Assembly (NCBI GenBank): GCA_905147135.1 | Contig: LR990049.1 | Span: 12,665,428 to 12,729,427 of the forward strand | DNA: 64,000 bases | Source of the DNA: Blastobasis lacticolella | Lineage: Eukaryota; Arthropoda; Insecta; Lepidoptera; Blastobasidae | Direction of reading: 5' to 3' | Shown: positions 24,101 through 36,395 of the stretch, piece after piece | How the letters are laid out: each line of letters begins with the position of its first letter | Position numbering within the stretch: position 1 is the first letter of the stretch | Position numbers and translations under genes: made by a program | Notes under the pieces: model-generated | What the model was told of the DNA's origin: nothing | Databases searched by the model: none | What the model saw: only the letters and a program-made list of their open reading frames with translations

Positions 24101-25830
24101 ACATCGTGATGAAACCTGCACATTCAGGCGACTGCATTATGATTGGACCAGATTGAATCATGCGTAACCATGATCCAATCTGGTCAGGTTCGCCAGGTGG
24201 CAGCGTCACGGAGGTCAGACGGCAGTCGCTCCACTGTAATTACAGATCAGCCAAAACCTGGATCAAGGTCAAGACGGAGCCCACGCCTTCGTGCACAATA
24301 GCACAATCGGGACATTGTAACGTTCACCCTTTCATAGAGCAAACAAACTCTCATACCTTTCATGCATACGCTCATCCACACTGAAACATAAGCTCTATCA
24401 GGCCTAAAAATTGAAAATTTTAGACTTATAATTAATCGCATTCATCAATTAATAGTTATATGTATCTACCCTTACCATTCAGGGCGAATTATCTTGTCTG
24501 TTCACTGTGTGACCGAATCTGTCTTTTCCGTGTTGGTCGAAAAATGCCGTACCATTACCAGTGACGCTGTTTAAATCATCTATAATAGATGTCTAAGGCT
24601 AATGATGATGATGATATGTATAACCAACCTACGTCAATGGATTAAAATGTTGCTTATGTCCATCTGTGGACGTCTGGTCCCTGAAAATGATGACCATGAC
24701 AATATTATTATTATTAATCAAGGTTTGTGTAAATGTGTTACAGGTTTGCATAATTGGATATATTTTGCGAGAGAAGAGGCTGCTAATAGAGTGAATTATT
24801 TGGGATATTTGAAGTATTTGCAATTGAATGACGTAAGTTCATGTTACATATTTTTATTCTTTCCTCTTTAACCTTTTCAGCGCCAAAGTCTGATATATCA
24901 GACGTTTAAGTTTCGTGCCCTCGCCGCCAATGTCGATATTATCAGACAAATAAATCTTACCAATTTAACTCTATTTTTTCTTATGACGACACATGCATAC
25001 AGTTTTCAGACAGTTTATACTTTATTGTCGTGGCGTGTGGTGAACGTTTTTGACGAAAACTCTTGGCGGGGAAAGGGTTAAAGGGACATTGTTTTGGCTT
25101 TGTTATTGTCAGGACTAAGATGATAAGCTTCTCAGTGCAGACAATGCAGGCATTAGGCATGGCTTCGCGGGAGAAATATTAAATAAATAAATATGATTGG
25201 ACAAGCGCCATCTAGCCCCAAAGAAAGCAGCAGAGCTTGTGTTATGGGTTCCAGAAAATTGATAAACTACGTACTTATTATATACAACACCTAGACCCGT
25301 AACTGAAATTAAAATTCATCATTTCTATTTCTGCCTGGCCGGGAATCAAACCCGGGACTTCTGCGGGTCACACATGTTATCCAACTGAACCACTCAGGTC
25401 GTCAAAAATGCGGGTGTTACCCATCCAGGCGGACCCTCAGGCTTGACAGAGTCTAACCACCATTTATTTATTAGGACCTACCTAATTAAATTGAATTAAA
25501 TTAATTACCATTTAATTTAACCGAGAAATTAGTAGGTACATCCGACTTTGCTTAAATCTCCGTACCTAAGTACCTACTCCTACCATTTTGTTGCAGAAAG
25601 GTGTGGTGATGAAGTTACACTTTAATCAACTCGGCGTCGACAAGCCAGTGGATTCGATGTTTATCGGGACTTCCCCCGAATTAGAGATGGCGCTGTATAC
25701 CCTATGTTTCGTAACACGGGCGGATAATGATTGTGAGCTTAAACTGGCTACCAAAGACGTAAAGATTATCTCACACACATTCCGCTACAGAAGTAAAAAT
25801 TTAATTGGTAGTGCTTACCCTCAAATATAA
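21137..25830 (+). CDS. Secreted XendoU-family endoribonuclease, gene 1, 538 aa
   Basis: XendoU/ENDOU enzymes cut single-stranded RNA at uridylates. Exons: 21137-21191, 21487-22384, 22502-22613, 22696-22780, 22947-23090, 24744-24832, 25597-25830. Exon 1 encodes a signal peptide ([18 protein letters not shown]). Exon 2 encodes about 300 residues rich in Ser, Thr, Asn and Pro. In it YDSQFPSLG occurs at 53-61 and 119-127, RDYVAPQ at 90-96 and 145-151, and [10 protein letters not shown] at 164-173. The XendoU domain follows, with the expected catalytic residues in FEH (His419), HNW (His434) and DKP (Lys477, by position) and the family hallmark [17 protein letters not shown]. All are intact, so it should be active. 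The third exon's donor, CAA|GTGTGA, is weaker than the others. A plus-strand SINE sits in the long fifth intron. Confidence 0.92.
23365..23406. repeat. (TTTCA)n microsatellite
   Basis: Several perfect TTTCA units in the fifth intron of XendoU gene 1, next to a CATT-rich stretch at 23346-23367. Confidence 0.85.
24034..24322 (+). mobile_element. SINE family 1 copy
   Basis: Plus-strand copy in the fifth intron of XendoU gene 1. The head is partly worn (AAGCAAGAGGTACCGAGTTCGAATCCC). The body and tail (GATGAAACCTGCACATTCAG, AACCATGATCCAATCTGGTC, CACTGTAATTACAGATC, CGGGACATT) are clear. Confidence 0.8.
25201..25408 (-). mobile_element. SINE family 2, copy 2
   Basis: Reverse copy in the last intron of XendoU gene 1: GCGCCATCTAGCCCCAAA, TATACAACACCTAGACCCG, GGGAATCAAACCCGGGAC and CCACTCAGGTCGTC. 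Confidence 0.75.
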
Positions 25831-26304
25831 AATCAATTATGGTGCTACTAATAAGCGGTTTACCCTGAAAATTCGTAAAAAGCTGCATAATGGTAATAAA
25901 AGCGTGAAAATTTGTATGATTGATGTTTAGGACATATGAATCAATTTGACATGTAGCAATTTTTTTTAAAATAAAACATGGGTGTTTATTACCTATGAAA
26001 TTAGCGTTTGTATGGCGAAAATGACAGAAACTGGAATTTTCATATAAGAAATATTTCAATTTCTTCGAAAGGGCCAATGCGATTACTATGAAACCTGTAG
26101 ATATAATCAGACAACATCAAGCTAACTGGTGCATGCATAATTTTGATAACTACCCTGTGCCTAAAGTTATATCTGGGAGAAAAAACTGACACAAAGTACA
26201 CTTTGGTAATTAACCGACTTCAAAAATGTGGGTGGTTCTCAAATCGTCGGAATCATTTATTTGTTTTATATAAATGTATTAAAACTGTTCATAAAATACC
26301 TTTT

Positions 26305-26980
26305 TTATTGCCTAGGGAGGCACACGGGCGGTCGGTCCACCTGATGGACCATCATCCAGGAAATCTGCTATCTAAGTGGAGCGGATGTGGTGCCGACCTT
26401 TGAGGTATCTGTAGACATACCTATTGAAAAACCCATACAACATGTTATAGTGCAAAAAAGAGACTTCGGGGCTCATTCCACAACTTGCAAGTGCGCGATA
26501 AAAAGGCTCGCAATGCTCGTACTTTAGTTGGATGCCAGGCATCTTGATAATGTAGATTAAATCCATCCCATCGTCGGAGGGTGCGGTGGCGGAAGAGTGA
26601 CGGTGGCACCAAGTTAAACGGTTCTTCGGAAGATTCCCCGTGTATAGGCGGTAAAGAACACACAGAGAGCAAACGTCTCTCCGGAGGTTTAAGGGATCTA
26701 AGCCATCGGTGAGAATAGGTTTATCGACAATATGAATAGCCCGGCGTTGAATGGAATCAAGTAGATGGAGTTAGTATTGAAGTGCACCAGGCCATAGGTG
26801 GGAGCAATACTCCATAGAGGGACGTACCAGCTTAAATTATTGCGCAACCAACTATTGTACTCGGATACACTTGTACCTGGAGTCCTGAAATAGTGAAGTT
26901 ATTTTTTTTATATACATACCTGTTGATTGGGGTATACAAATTAAGGGTCCTAACCACCGTTTTTAAACAGCGGTTAGAAT
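26305..26980 (-). mobile_element. Jockey-like LINE fragment (RT C-terminus and 3' end)
   Basis: On the minus strand the fragments CSHLWPG, LDSIQRRAIHIVDKPILTDG and LDPLNLRRDVCSLCV are followed, after frameshifts, by FRHRTLRRWDGFN and YGFFNRYVYRYLKGRHHIRST. These match the C-terminal region of lepidopteran jockey-type reverse transcriptases. The 3' non-coding end carries the GACCGACCGCCCGTGTGCC block, also seen at 7300-7340. Inactive. Confidence 0.7.
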
Positions 26981-27468
26981 GCTTTTCGTGAACTCCTGCC
27001 TAAGCTTGCTTAGCAGTGCAATGTCCCAGCGTATTTCGCGCCTTAGAGGCGTGCCCAGAATTTCGTGAGTGGTCTGAAGGCATAAAGCTCAACGCAGAAC
27101 AATCGGGAAAGGATTAGTGTGGCCTAGGATAGTTTTGACGATGGCTTCAGTGTTGGCGTACCTGTCCTAATATTCGCCTCGGACACAGACTCAGAGCCCA
27201 CCAGAGGGACACTGTCGAAAGCCACTGCAGAGGTTGATTCCTACTGAAGTGGGACTTATGGCGGACACTGAGGGGAAAGATTGGATCCATCGTGCTACAG
27301 CCGTATTGACAATCGTATCAGATTGTCAGCATTCCTGGCGAAGTTTCTGGTCTAAGTATAATTCGTTTGAATAGGATCCCCACATAGGACATTTTCAAGA
27401 TTTCTATCGGTATTCTAACAGCTTTCCCGTTCTGTATACGGGCCTGATTTTATAAATGAGTTGGCCAT

Positions 27469-27866
27469 GTGGTGTCCGGCAGAGTAGAATAGCACCAACC
27501 CCTCACACTCGTGGGTGTTTTCGAGGCAAACGTTCTGGCATCTCCATATTTCCGCTTTCCTTTTCTATATTTACAACACTGCGCTACCGGAAGACGCAGC
27601 GTGGGTAGGTCTGCCGCAAGATGGACCGACGGCCTGGTAAAGATCGTAGGTACCAACTGGGTGTGGAAGGCACAGGACCGCCCTTTGTAGAGATCTCTGG
27701 GGAGGCCTATGCCGAGCAGTGGGCGTCTTTCGGCTTATATGATGATGATGAACACTGCGCTGCGATCTCCAAACCGCCTGCCAAGCGATTTATTGCCAAT
27801 TATGGCAATAATCGAGGTGGGAGAGGCCCTAATTCCTGCATTGGACTGTTATGGGCTGTGATAATG
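27469..27866 (+). mobile_element. Repeat family B, copy 4, split by a LINE tail
   Basis: Starts at TGTGGTGTCCGGCAGAGTAG and resumes after the insertion at CTGCGATCTCCAAACCGCC, ending at TGGACTGTTATGGGCTGTG. It is interrupted at AACACTGCG by the 27584-27750 insertion. Confidence 0.8.
27584..27750 (+). mobile_element. RTE-like LINE tail with 9-bp target duplication
   Basis: A 167-bp 5'-truncated LINE end encoding GRRSVGR, RWTDGLVKIVGTNW and AQDRP before a stop, with a GATGATGATG tail. AACACTGCG occurs immediately on both sides (27575-27583 and 27751-27759) and is the target-site duplication. The host sequence is a family B repeat. The homologous piece at 47655 is longer-lived in frame. Confidence 0.85.
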
Positions 27867-28436
27867 ATAAATGATTTGAAATAAGCGCCGCATACGACGA
27901 AAACGAATTAGTTAGTCCGAATAAAAGTACAGTTTATATACGTGTTCAAATATTGCATTCAAAACACTGATTTTCAAGAACTGTTAGGCTGAGATTCTCG
28001 GGTCTTTTCGGTCGAGAATGAGACCGTCCTAATATTATTCTACTCTGTGGTCGGCCCCAAATGTGGTTACTTTGTTTATAAGTCTGGGTACGCTGTCAAG
28101 CAAATGTCAATTTTGACAGGCTAAGAGTTTCTTTGATTTATAGTTAGTGGTTTATTTCATAAATCGCGCTCGATCGCGCGCATGTTTGTAGTGCGTGATT
28201 GTTTTGTTTTAATTATGCAATGACTTTCATCTGTTTTAGTATAACTTAAAATTGTAGCTATTTTAATGTTAATTACATTTTTTAGTAATATTTTAAATTT
28301 ATTATTGAACATACTTTTTTACCGATAATTATTTTCTTATTGGTTTAATCGACCGTGTGTGTGTAGTGCATTTTTAAAACTCGTGATGTTGACATAATTA
28401 CAAAAGTAATTGAAAGTATTACTTAGAAATATAATC

Positions 28437-31400
28437 ATGAGTTTATATACCAATTTTATAGGAAGCCTTAGAAATTTAAATCGTAGTTTATCCTCTCATA
28501 AATACAAAAAACATTTATCATTCAAAAGACTTCTATCAACGCGGGAGTTATTGAATGAAGCCTATTGTCGGACGAGGTTAAAATGTCGTTGTAAGTATAC
28601 ATATTATTCTAAGTGTATAAGAATATTACAGCCATAAAAATCTTTTAAATATTCTGTATGCATTAGCTGTGGCATGGCAGCAGTAAATTAGATTATGTAA
28701 TTTAGATCATATATTTTATTTTATTTTGGCATCACCCCCTTTCACTCTTTGATTTTCAGCTAAAAAGTTACCTCAAGATGTAAACCCAAAAGGTGTGTTT
28801 GCTTGCAATGAGCTAGACATGACCGAAGTTAAAGTCTATGGGTTTGATTATGACTACACACTGGCACACTACAAACCTACTATGGAACATCTACTGTACA
28901 ATCTTGGTAGAGATGTTCTCTTAGAGAAATATAAGGTGAATATGTAGGGTAATTTATCATTTTTCAACTGAAATTCAGTATAAACAAATATTAAAAGGAA
29001 CATAATCAAAATATAATTATGGTCACTCATATAATCTAATTCTAATATTCTATAATCAATCTTTTGCTTACAGTACCCCCCAGAAATTTTAAAATTGGAA
29101 TATAAGCCTGATTTTGCAGTCAGAGGCTTGCATTATGATATAGAAAAGGGATTGCTGCTTAAATTGGACTCATTTCTACAAATTCAATTTGGAGCCGTTT
29201 ACCGAGGGCTCACACCTGTCTCAACAGATGAAGTTCTTAAATTGTATAGAAATAGGATTATACCCATAGCTTATGTTGAAGGAGATATGAGGGCGCATAA
29301 GGTAAAATAAATCATTTTATTCAGAAAGCTTACATATTGCTGTAATTAGTATCTAAGTTTAAAACTAACATCCATTTTAACAAATTAACTCTATTATAAA
29401 GAGGTAATGTTTCTATGTTTTTTGAAAGAGGCAATCTCTTGCAAGCCAGCATAAGCGGTATAAACCACTTTTGTCTACAGTGTTGATATAACGCCCGAGT
29501 AGTGTTGTCAATGACACTTGTAAGCAATCATTCATTTATGTGGACACTCCCCCCTGTCTACTAGTACTAGTACATTAACAAGCGTGACATGATACAATGT
29601 ATGTTTATGAATAATATTCCTGTAGATTGTTAAGCAAGTGCTTCATTTTTGTGCCATGAGAATGATTGAATGATATGATAATTAAACTAGTTATTGTATT
29701 TCTGTGGAATATTAACTATGATTTTTACTTTTATTTAAGGCAAATCGGGCAAAAATGGTCCATTTGGCGGATTTGTTTTCAGTACCTGAAATGGGTTTAT
29801 TATGCAATGTAGCTGAGTACTTCATAAAGAACCACATAGACTACAATCCTGAAATTTTATTTTTGGATGTTAAGGTATACTGTTTAAAAATGTCAAACAA
29901 TGTTTTAGTTTAGAAACTTAATTTATTTATATTAATATAAATTTTCAGAATTCTGTTCAAAGTAGTCATCCAATAATGCACAAAATAGTGGCCCAGGATG
30001 TTGATGATTATATTAGGCCAAACCCCGGTCTTAGAACATACTTCCAGAAGCTACAGGATGCAGATAAAAAGCTATTTCTTGTCACCAATAGTCCATACCA
30101 TTTTGTGTAAGTATATTTTATTTGTTTTTTATCATTAATACTTTGAAGTATGTTAATTAAATTTATTTAAAGTTACACATTTTAAAACTAACATAGACTT
30201 GTTGACCAACTATCGATCGAACCTTGAGAATAAATTGATTTAGCATTCATATGACCTTGTGACATACGAAAATGGCAACCTTGCCCGAAACATGTAGGTA
30301 TCAACACATTATTTCGCCTCATTTATATTGTATTGTAGATGAGACAGATGCAAGCAGCGACTGTACTATATTCTTGGAAAGGATCTTGGTCTTGACCATG
30401 GGTATAGGTCTCGGAAATTCGGAAATATTTTGTGTCGGCACGGCGTATTTATCAAACCGTCCTTTTATACGAAACAGTACAAACAGCTTAAGTTGCGGCT
30501 TGCAACTCACAAAATGTCGCTCGTATGTCGTCGGTATAAGCTAAGCAAATAAATAAAGGCAAATTATGTTAATAACAAAATAGTATACCTATGCCCAAAA
30601 TATCTCAATATCATGTTTTTATCTTGATGCGTGAGATAATTTGAAGATCAAGGTCCATCATTGTATTGTACGAGATTTTATTATTTCAAATGACAAAACA
30701 ATTGACGAAATTAATCACTGTGAGCAGGCGTCACTTGACTTTTCTCCTGTATAGCTTCTCTGAGAACGATATTATTTCCCCTTTCCGCCAGAATAACTCT
30801 AGTTCTGTCGTTACAGTAACGCTGGCATGGAGATGCTGGTCGGGCACGACTGGCGCGAATACTTCGACGTGGTCATCGTGAATGCGAATAAACCCAAGTT
30901 CTTCACGGAGGTCAACCGACCGATTCGCGTGTTCGACAAGAACGCGAACACACACATCTGGGAGAAAGTCACGTCGTTGGATAAAGGAATAATTTATTAT
31001 GAGGTAGGTATTGTTAGCTAACCTAAACCAAATGCTTGAATGTGGAATAATAGTGAACAACCACAGCAACCGGGACAATCTCGAGATTTGTCAGATCATA
31101 GGACATGTGACCTCTCAGAGGAATGAGAGTGACGTATTGCGTTTGTGTTTTCAACTGAATGTACAGTATGTAGGTACTGGATGCTTTATTAGAGGTGAAG
31201 AACTTTAAATTGAAATAAAATAAGGAAAATAGTATTTAGTATCAGTGAAACTAGCTTTAGTGGAAAGATAATTTTATGGCATTTATGTTTGAATATGATT
31301 TCGGTCCTAACTATTCCACGTGTGACAGAAGTAATTGTACCTATCGTTTTAATACGTTTAGCACTCCACCCAGTTCACGGCTTCATACATATATTATGTA

Positions 31401-34400
31401 ATAGCCTGTATATCATGTTACTTTAGACTTAAGGGGATGACGATGCTAGATGCTAAAAAGTCCCACACTGAGCACGCGGATCCGGAAGGGTCTGTGTGCG
31501 CTAATTACAGAAATGTCACTAAATAACATAATGATTTAAACTATTGCGGCTATTATAACACATTTTAAAGGTATATTCTGGGTTTCCTACCGTCGTTCAG
31601 TCTTCCCGTGACCATGAGGCATACAAGTGCGTCGAAATATCGGGCTACTCGTAAACCAAGGTACGCGGTAGTAAACCCGGAACATACCTTTAAGATGTGT
31701 CATTAATCAAATAATAAAATCGAATTCGACAAAAATTTGCATTGGGCTGTCCATTCGTTGTTACTGATAAAAAAATAAAATTCGTCTTTATAACTGTTAT
31801 TAAAAATGTGAATCCTGCACAGTGCATAATTTGTTCAAAATCATAAGAGAGGTTTAAATTGGAGCCGCCCGTCTGGGGAAGTACCTCCACCTTACAGAAT
31901 ACCGGAGCTAAACAATACTCTTTTAAATAGTATTGTGTGTCTGCCGGTGAGTAAGGTTTCCAGAGCTCCATGGGGTGGGAATTTGGGGAACCGTGGCTTT
32001 GGCAGTGAAGGGATATTTGCCTTTTTGCTGCCAGAGTAACGTGTTACAGAGATGGGCAACGCATTGACGCGATAGTCTGTAGATAGGCAGTGGTGACCAC
32101 TTGCCTGTTGGCCTATCGTATGACATAAAAAAAGATATAAAAGTAAAGTAAAGTGTCGCGCGACACAAAAATAAAGCGTTACAAAACGTTGAACTAATAA
32201 CTAAGCTCGTGATCCGAAGCACGTATTGCACGTGGAGGAGCGCCATTCGGCCGGCGGAATGCTAAACTGTGCCAGTTTCTATTAATGCGTACCTCTATCT
32301 ATTCTTGTATGTTTACAACGTGATCAGATACACAATATGACAAAATATACTACAAATGTGACAACGTTGTTCTCATTAATGAATCCACTTACGCTTTTCA
32401 ATCATCGTTCAAGTATTAAAACTCCTTTATGTGTAAAACAATCCAACTTCGGCTATTTTGTACCCGTAGAAATTACTTTTCAACGGATTTTGATAGATGT
32501 GAGATTTATCCGTTTGGCTGATTCGATCTTTATCAACGTTTCTTTTGAGTGAATCTTAGGCACTGCCTTAGACACGAAGGGCGTACGCTGCGTTGGGCGT
32601 GACGTACTTGCGAACTTTCCTGTGGGCGTTGCTATTGCTAGCCTTTCAGGCGCGCCTCAGATCTTGGAGCATTATTCCTATGTTGGTTGAAGATTGGTTT
32701 ATTCGAGTTTTATTTAACTTTTTATGCCGAACCCAAGCAGTTAATAAACACGTATTTAACGAAATACACACGCGCCTTCACATCTATAATACTTACATCA
32801 CGTAAAATACCTATTTAAATTTTCTCCAGGGCACAGTGAAGCAGCTTCAGGACCTGACAGGGTGGCGGGGGCACCAGGTGCTGTATTTCGGGGACCACCC
32901 CTACTCCGATCTTGCTGACGTCACGCTGGAGCACGGCTGGCGAACGGGGGCGATCATCAACGAGCTCACGGTCAGATCATTACTGAACACTTCTTGTTTT
33001 GTGGCCTCTTAAATATTATGTTTCCGACACTAAAGTTCTAAACGGTGTTTTGCTTTAGAGCTTTTAAATATATTTCCGACAGGCTAAACTGTGTTTTAAT
33101 AGGTTTAGTTCGTTTCTAGTAAACAAGCCATAGTTGCGATCGCCAAATATAGGGTCTTACGATAATATTTTATGAGGTAATCGGTATGTCTTGACAATAC
33201 TATATCCATTTGAAAAAAACGGTAACTTAGTTGTGCAATACTGCAAAGTTCATCAGCTGATTACTCCCAACCCAAGTGACCATGACCTCTTGGCCAACCG
33301 GAAGGTCATTGACACTGCCACATTATTAGGCTATGAATATGTAAGTCGGTCCCGTGCTCCTCTTGAAATATTTTACACTATTATTGTAATACTGGAGGGT
33401 TGGTGGCCGAATGGTTAGGGTATCCGACTCGTAATCGGGAGGTACCGGGTTCGAATCCCAATGCGGCCATATATCAATGACTCTTTTTCAAGTTATGTTA
33501 GTTGATTGCTAATCGATACTCTAACGGTGAGGGAAAACATCGTGATGAAACCTGCACATTCAAGCGATTGAATGTGTAACCATTATCCAATTTGGTAAGG
33601 CTCCCCTTATAGCAGGTTCGCGAAGGTCAGATGGCACTCGCGATTTTCCAAATCCTGAATTATGGCCAAGGCGGACACCGGGCTATCACGCGCGAGGGCA
33701 AAACCGAGACATTAACGCAAATATATTTTTTATTATTATTGTAAGACTATAATGGCTATGTAAGTGAAATAAAAGGGGTTTTAAGTGAAATCAATATAAT
33801 GTGATTACAGACCTACCACATTATGACCCCTAGCTTAAGTTTTTTGTACCACTTGCGGCCTGGCTGTGGTAACCCAGCCTAGTTATTTACTTAAATCAGA
33901 GTGAGGACATGAAGTTAATAAGCAAAATGAGATTATTAGAATTAACAACCATAACGATTTTAATTGCACGTGTTCCACATATAACTCTAATCTATAGCAC
34001 TTTTAGTTACACATTTGCAATGCATGATTATAAATTTAATAATTAAAATGTTTAATAAACTACAACCAGATATTATAAAATGAAGGAGTTATTTTTATTT
34101 TCTTTTTTATGAATGTATTATCTTTTCATTGTCTCCATCTCTGTCCATTGTATGAGAGCGTGCGATTATTGCTGTTACTTACATAATATAAAACTTTCAT
34201 GTAGTATATAAACTGTTGGTGAACCTAATTAATAAATACCAGGAACTAACTTGTCTGACTGCGATATAGTATGAGGTAGGTCAGTCATGATTTAGCTCAG
34301 GCTTGGACTTGTAGATATCTTTGCGTTATATTATATTAGGATTGGCAGATTAAATAATTACAGTGGACCGACTGCCATATGACCTCCATTTATTGACCTC

Positions 34401-35660
34401 CGTGACTGCTACCAGGGGAACCTGACCAGATTGGATCATGGTTACACATTAAGTCGCATGAATGTGCAGGTTTCATCACGACGTTTTCCGTCACCATAAA
34501 AGCATCGGTTAGTATTCAACAATTTTTTTTTGACATCTATTACGATTATAGTGCATTATAACACTGAGTCCAAATACCTAACACTGCGCCCCGTCACATC
34601 CACAGCACGAGATCAACACCCTGAACACGCCGACCTTCAAGCAAAATGCCAACTGGCTGCAAATGCTGACGCAGCTGATCGAAGACCACCAGGACTACAA
34701 AGAACCAGAGGCTCTGGCTGTGCTGGGACAGTGGATGGCCGAAAGGGACTACCTCAGGTATGTAGAGCATAGAACAGCATCCAAGGCCACATGAGCCTTT
34801 CGAATTTTTATCCTCCTATTTTTTATCCTTTGTCATTTGGAGCTTAAACTACATTTTACAACATACGTTAATATTTCATATGTTACGAAGTTTCTCCACA
34901 CTGAGAAGGCGCAAGTCCGACACTATTACAGTTTATTGTAGGAGCATGAAAAACAAATTTCATCCATAAATAGGCAGTGATGACATAGTACTGAAACTAT
35001 TGAACGGATCCGGATATAGAGGAAATGTAAATAGCTGTACGCATTGTTATTTGACACGGGTATCCTAGTTTTTAAAATCCTCTTCACTCCTGCCACATTT
35101 CGTCAAAATCGGTTAAACATGTGATGGTTGTCGAAGTGTTTGTTTTAGCTTCTCAATGTTATTCAAAATCAAAGGGCCCATGAACTTAACAGACAAGCAT
35201 GGACGTCTCTTGACATCCATTAACGCAATTGTTAATAACCTCTTTCTAAATAAAACAACGGGCCCTTTCTGTACTATTGTACAGAAATTTGTTGTAGTCG
35301 CAAATCTTTGTGTCGTTGTGTGTACTGGTATGTGCTGTTTCAGAGAGCGTTAATCCAAAATTGTTTCTTTTCATTTACCCAATTGGCCGCTGTAAGTAAC
35401 GCTTGTGTTTGCTTTTCACGCTGACGCATTGTAGGAGATCTTTATTCATTTCCAGAAACAATACGAAGGCAGTGTTCAACCCCCAGTTTGGTAGCGTGTT
35501 TCGTACATATCACAACCCTACTTACTTCTCGCGGAGATTGTTCCGTTTTGCCGACATCTACACGTCGAATATAGCGAATCTGCTCAAATACTCCCTCTCC
35601 CATACATTTTACCCTCGGCGAGGTGTGATGCCACACGAATATGGATCGTATTTCGTGTGA
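28437..35660 (+). CDS. 5'-nucleotidase domain-containing protein (NT5DC2/3 group), 518 aa
   Basis: HAD-superfamily protein of the IMP-GMP specific 5'-nucleotidase type; its physiological substrate is not established. Exons: 28437-28590, 28760-28935, 29074-29301, 29740-29874, 29949-30106, 30817-31003, 32830-32970, 34606-34757, 35435-35660. The first 50 residues are basic and Ser/Arg/Leu-rich without acids until RELLNE, as in a mitochondrial presequence. HAD motif I is FDYDYT (Asp81, Asp83, Thr85), motif II lies in LFLVTNSP (Thr277) and motif IV in [10 protein letters not shown] (367-373). The C-terminus has [11 protein letters not shown] and SHTFYPRRG, hallmarks of NT5DC2/3. An upstream in-frame TTG at 28410 is unlikely to be the start. 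The seventh exon's donor (ACG|GTCAGA) is weak. All motifs are present. NT5DC2 versus NT5DC3 could not be settled. Confidence 0.92.
31563..31693. mobile_element. Short inverted-repeat element
   Basis: TTTAAAGGTATATTCTGGGT at the left pairs with the right end ACCCGGAACATACCTTTAA, with CTACCG/CGGTAG just inside. About 130 bp in NT5DC intron 6. Probably a small MITE. Confidence 0.5.
31960..32110 (-). repeat. Repeat family C, copy 2
   Basis: Reverse copy of the family at 15612-15720, in NT5DC intron 6. It carries GGCAACGCATTGACGCGATA and GATAGGCAGTGGTGACCAC plus a longer flank with GCTGCCAGAGTAACGTG. Confidence 0.45.
33393..33722 (+). mobile_element. SINE family 1, full-length copy
   Basis: Complete copy in NT5DC intron 7. 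The tRNA-like head reads TTGGTGGCCGAATGGTTAGG (A box) and GGTACCGGGTTCGAATCCC (B box), followed by the 3' body to CGAGACATTAACGC. The head looks like a tRNA, but the body shows it is a SINE. Confidence 0.85.
34335..34525 (-). mobile_element. SINE family 1 fragment
   Basis: Reverse fragment in the same NT5DC intron as the 33393 copy but in opposite orientation. Blocks TAATTACAGTGGACCGACTG, CTACCAGGGGAACCTGACC and GTTTTCCGTCACC are present. Confidence 0.75.
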
Positions 35661-35989
35661 ATAAAGCTTAATTTAAAGACCGGGGACGTGGTTTTGGAGC
35701 AATTTTCTACAGTATTGCTAGTGTTTTTACAGTGTTTTAAATCAATTGCTCGTATTAGTAATGAAATGCAATCTTGCCACAATCTATTAATTATAAATAT
35801 ATGTAAGATATTTCTGAAGAGTGATACAATTTAGTGCAATTTTTTAAAGGTTTAGATATGTGGCTTGAGGCAAGCTAAAATAATTAGGTAATGCTTTTGG
35901 AGCTTGCAAATTGTGGTTTCAAAACCTAAAGAACAGTCATGTTAGTGAATCTAAGTTATTTTTTCTGAAATAACTGAATGTATTTTACC

Positions 35990-36395
35990 AGCAAGTATCT
36001 AGTCAGAAGTATTTAGCACTATATAATATTATACTTTAAAGATCTATGTTGTTTTTAGTAATGTCTAAACTCTTAAAACTAAAGTAGTTATTACCTCAAC
36101 AATGGAAACTCAGAAAATAAGCTGTATCTAATACATATATATCTATACCTACGTGTAATTGAAATTGAAGAATACCAGGTTATTTGGCTGCAGATTTTAG
36201 AAGTATTAAGCACTATTTATTATTATACTTTAAATGTCTACTTATATTGTTTTTAGTACTGTCTAAACTCTTAAAACTAAAGTCGTATTACCTCTATAAT
36301 GGAAACTCAGAAAACTAGCTGTATCGAATACATATATATATCTATCTACGTGTAAATTGGAATTGAAGAGAAACGGGGTTTTTGGCTGCAGATTT
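35990..36395. repeat. Tandem duplication of a ~195-200-bp unit
   Basis: Two diverged head-to-tail units downstream of NT5DC. GTCTAAACTCTTAAAACTAAAG, AATGGAAACTCAGAAAA, AATACATATATA and TACGTGTAA recur about 195-200 bp apart, and GGCTGCAGATTT near 36186 recurs near 36382. No ORF. It may be part of an AT-rich satellite-like element or of the long 3' flank. Confidence 0.75.

Noticed and set aside
33399..33470. Possible tRNA gene (A box, B box GGTTCGAATCCC)
   Set aside because: The same head is joined to the same 3' body in about a dozen copies across the window, so these are tRNA-derived SINEs. The acceptor stem ends do not pair convincingly.
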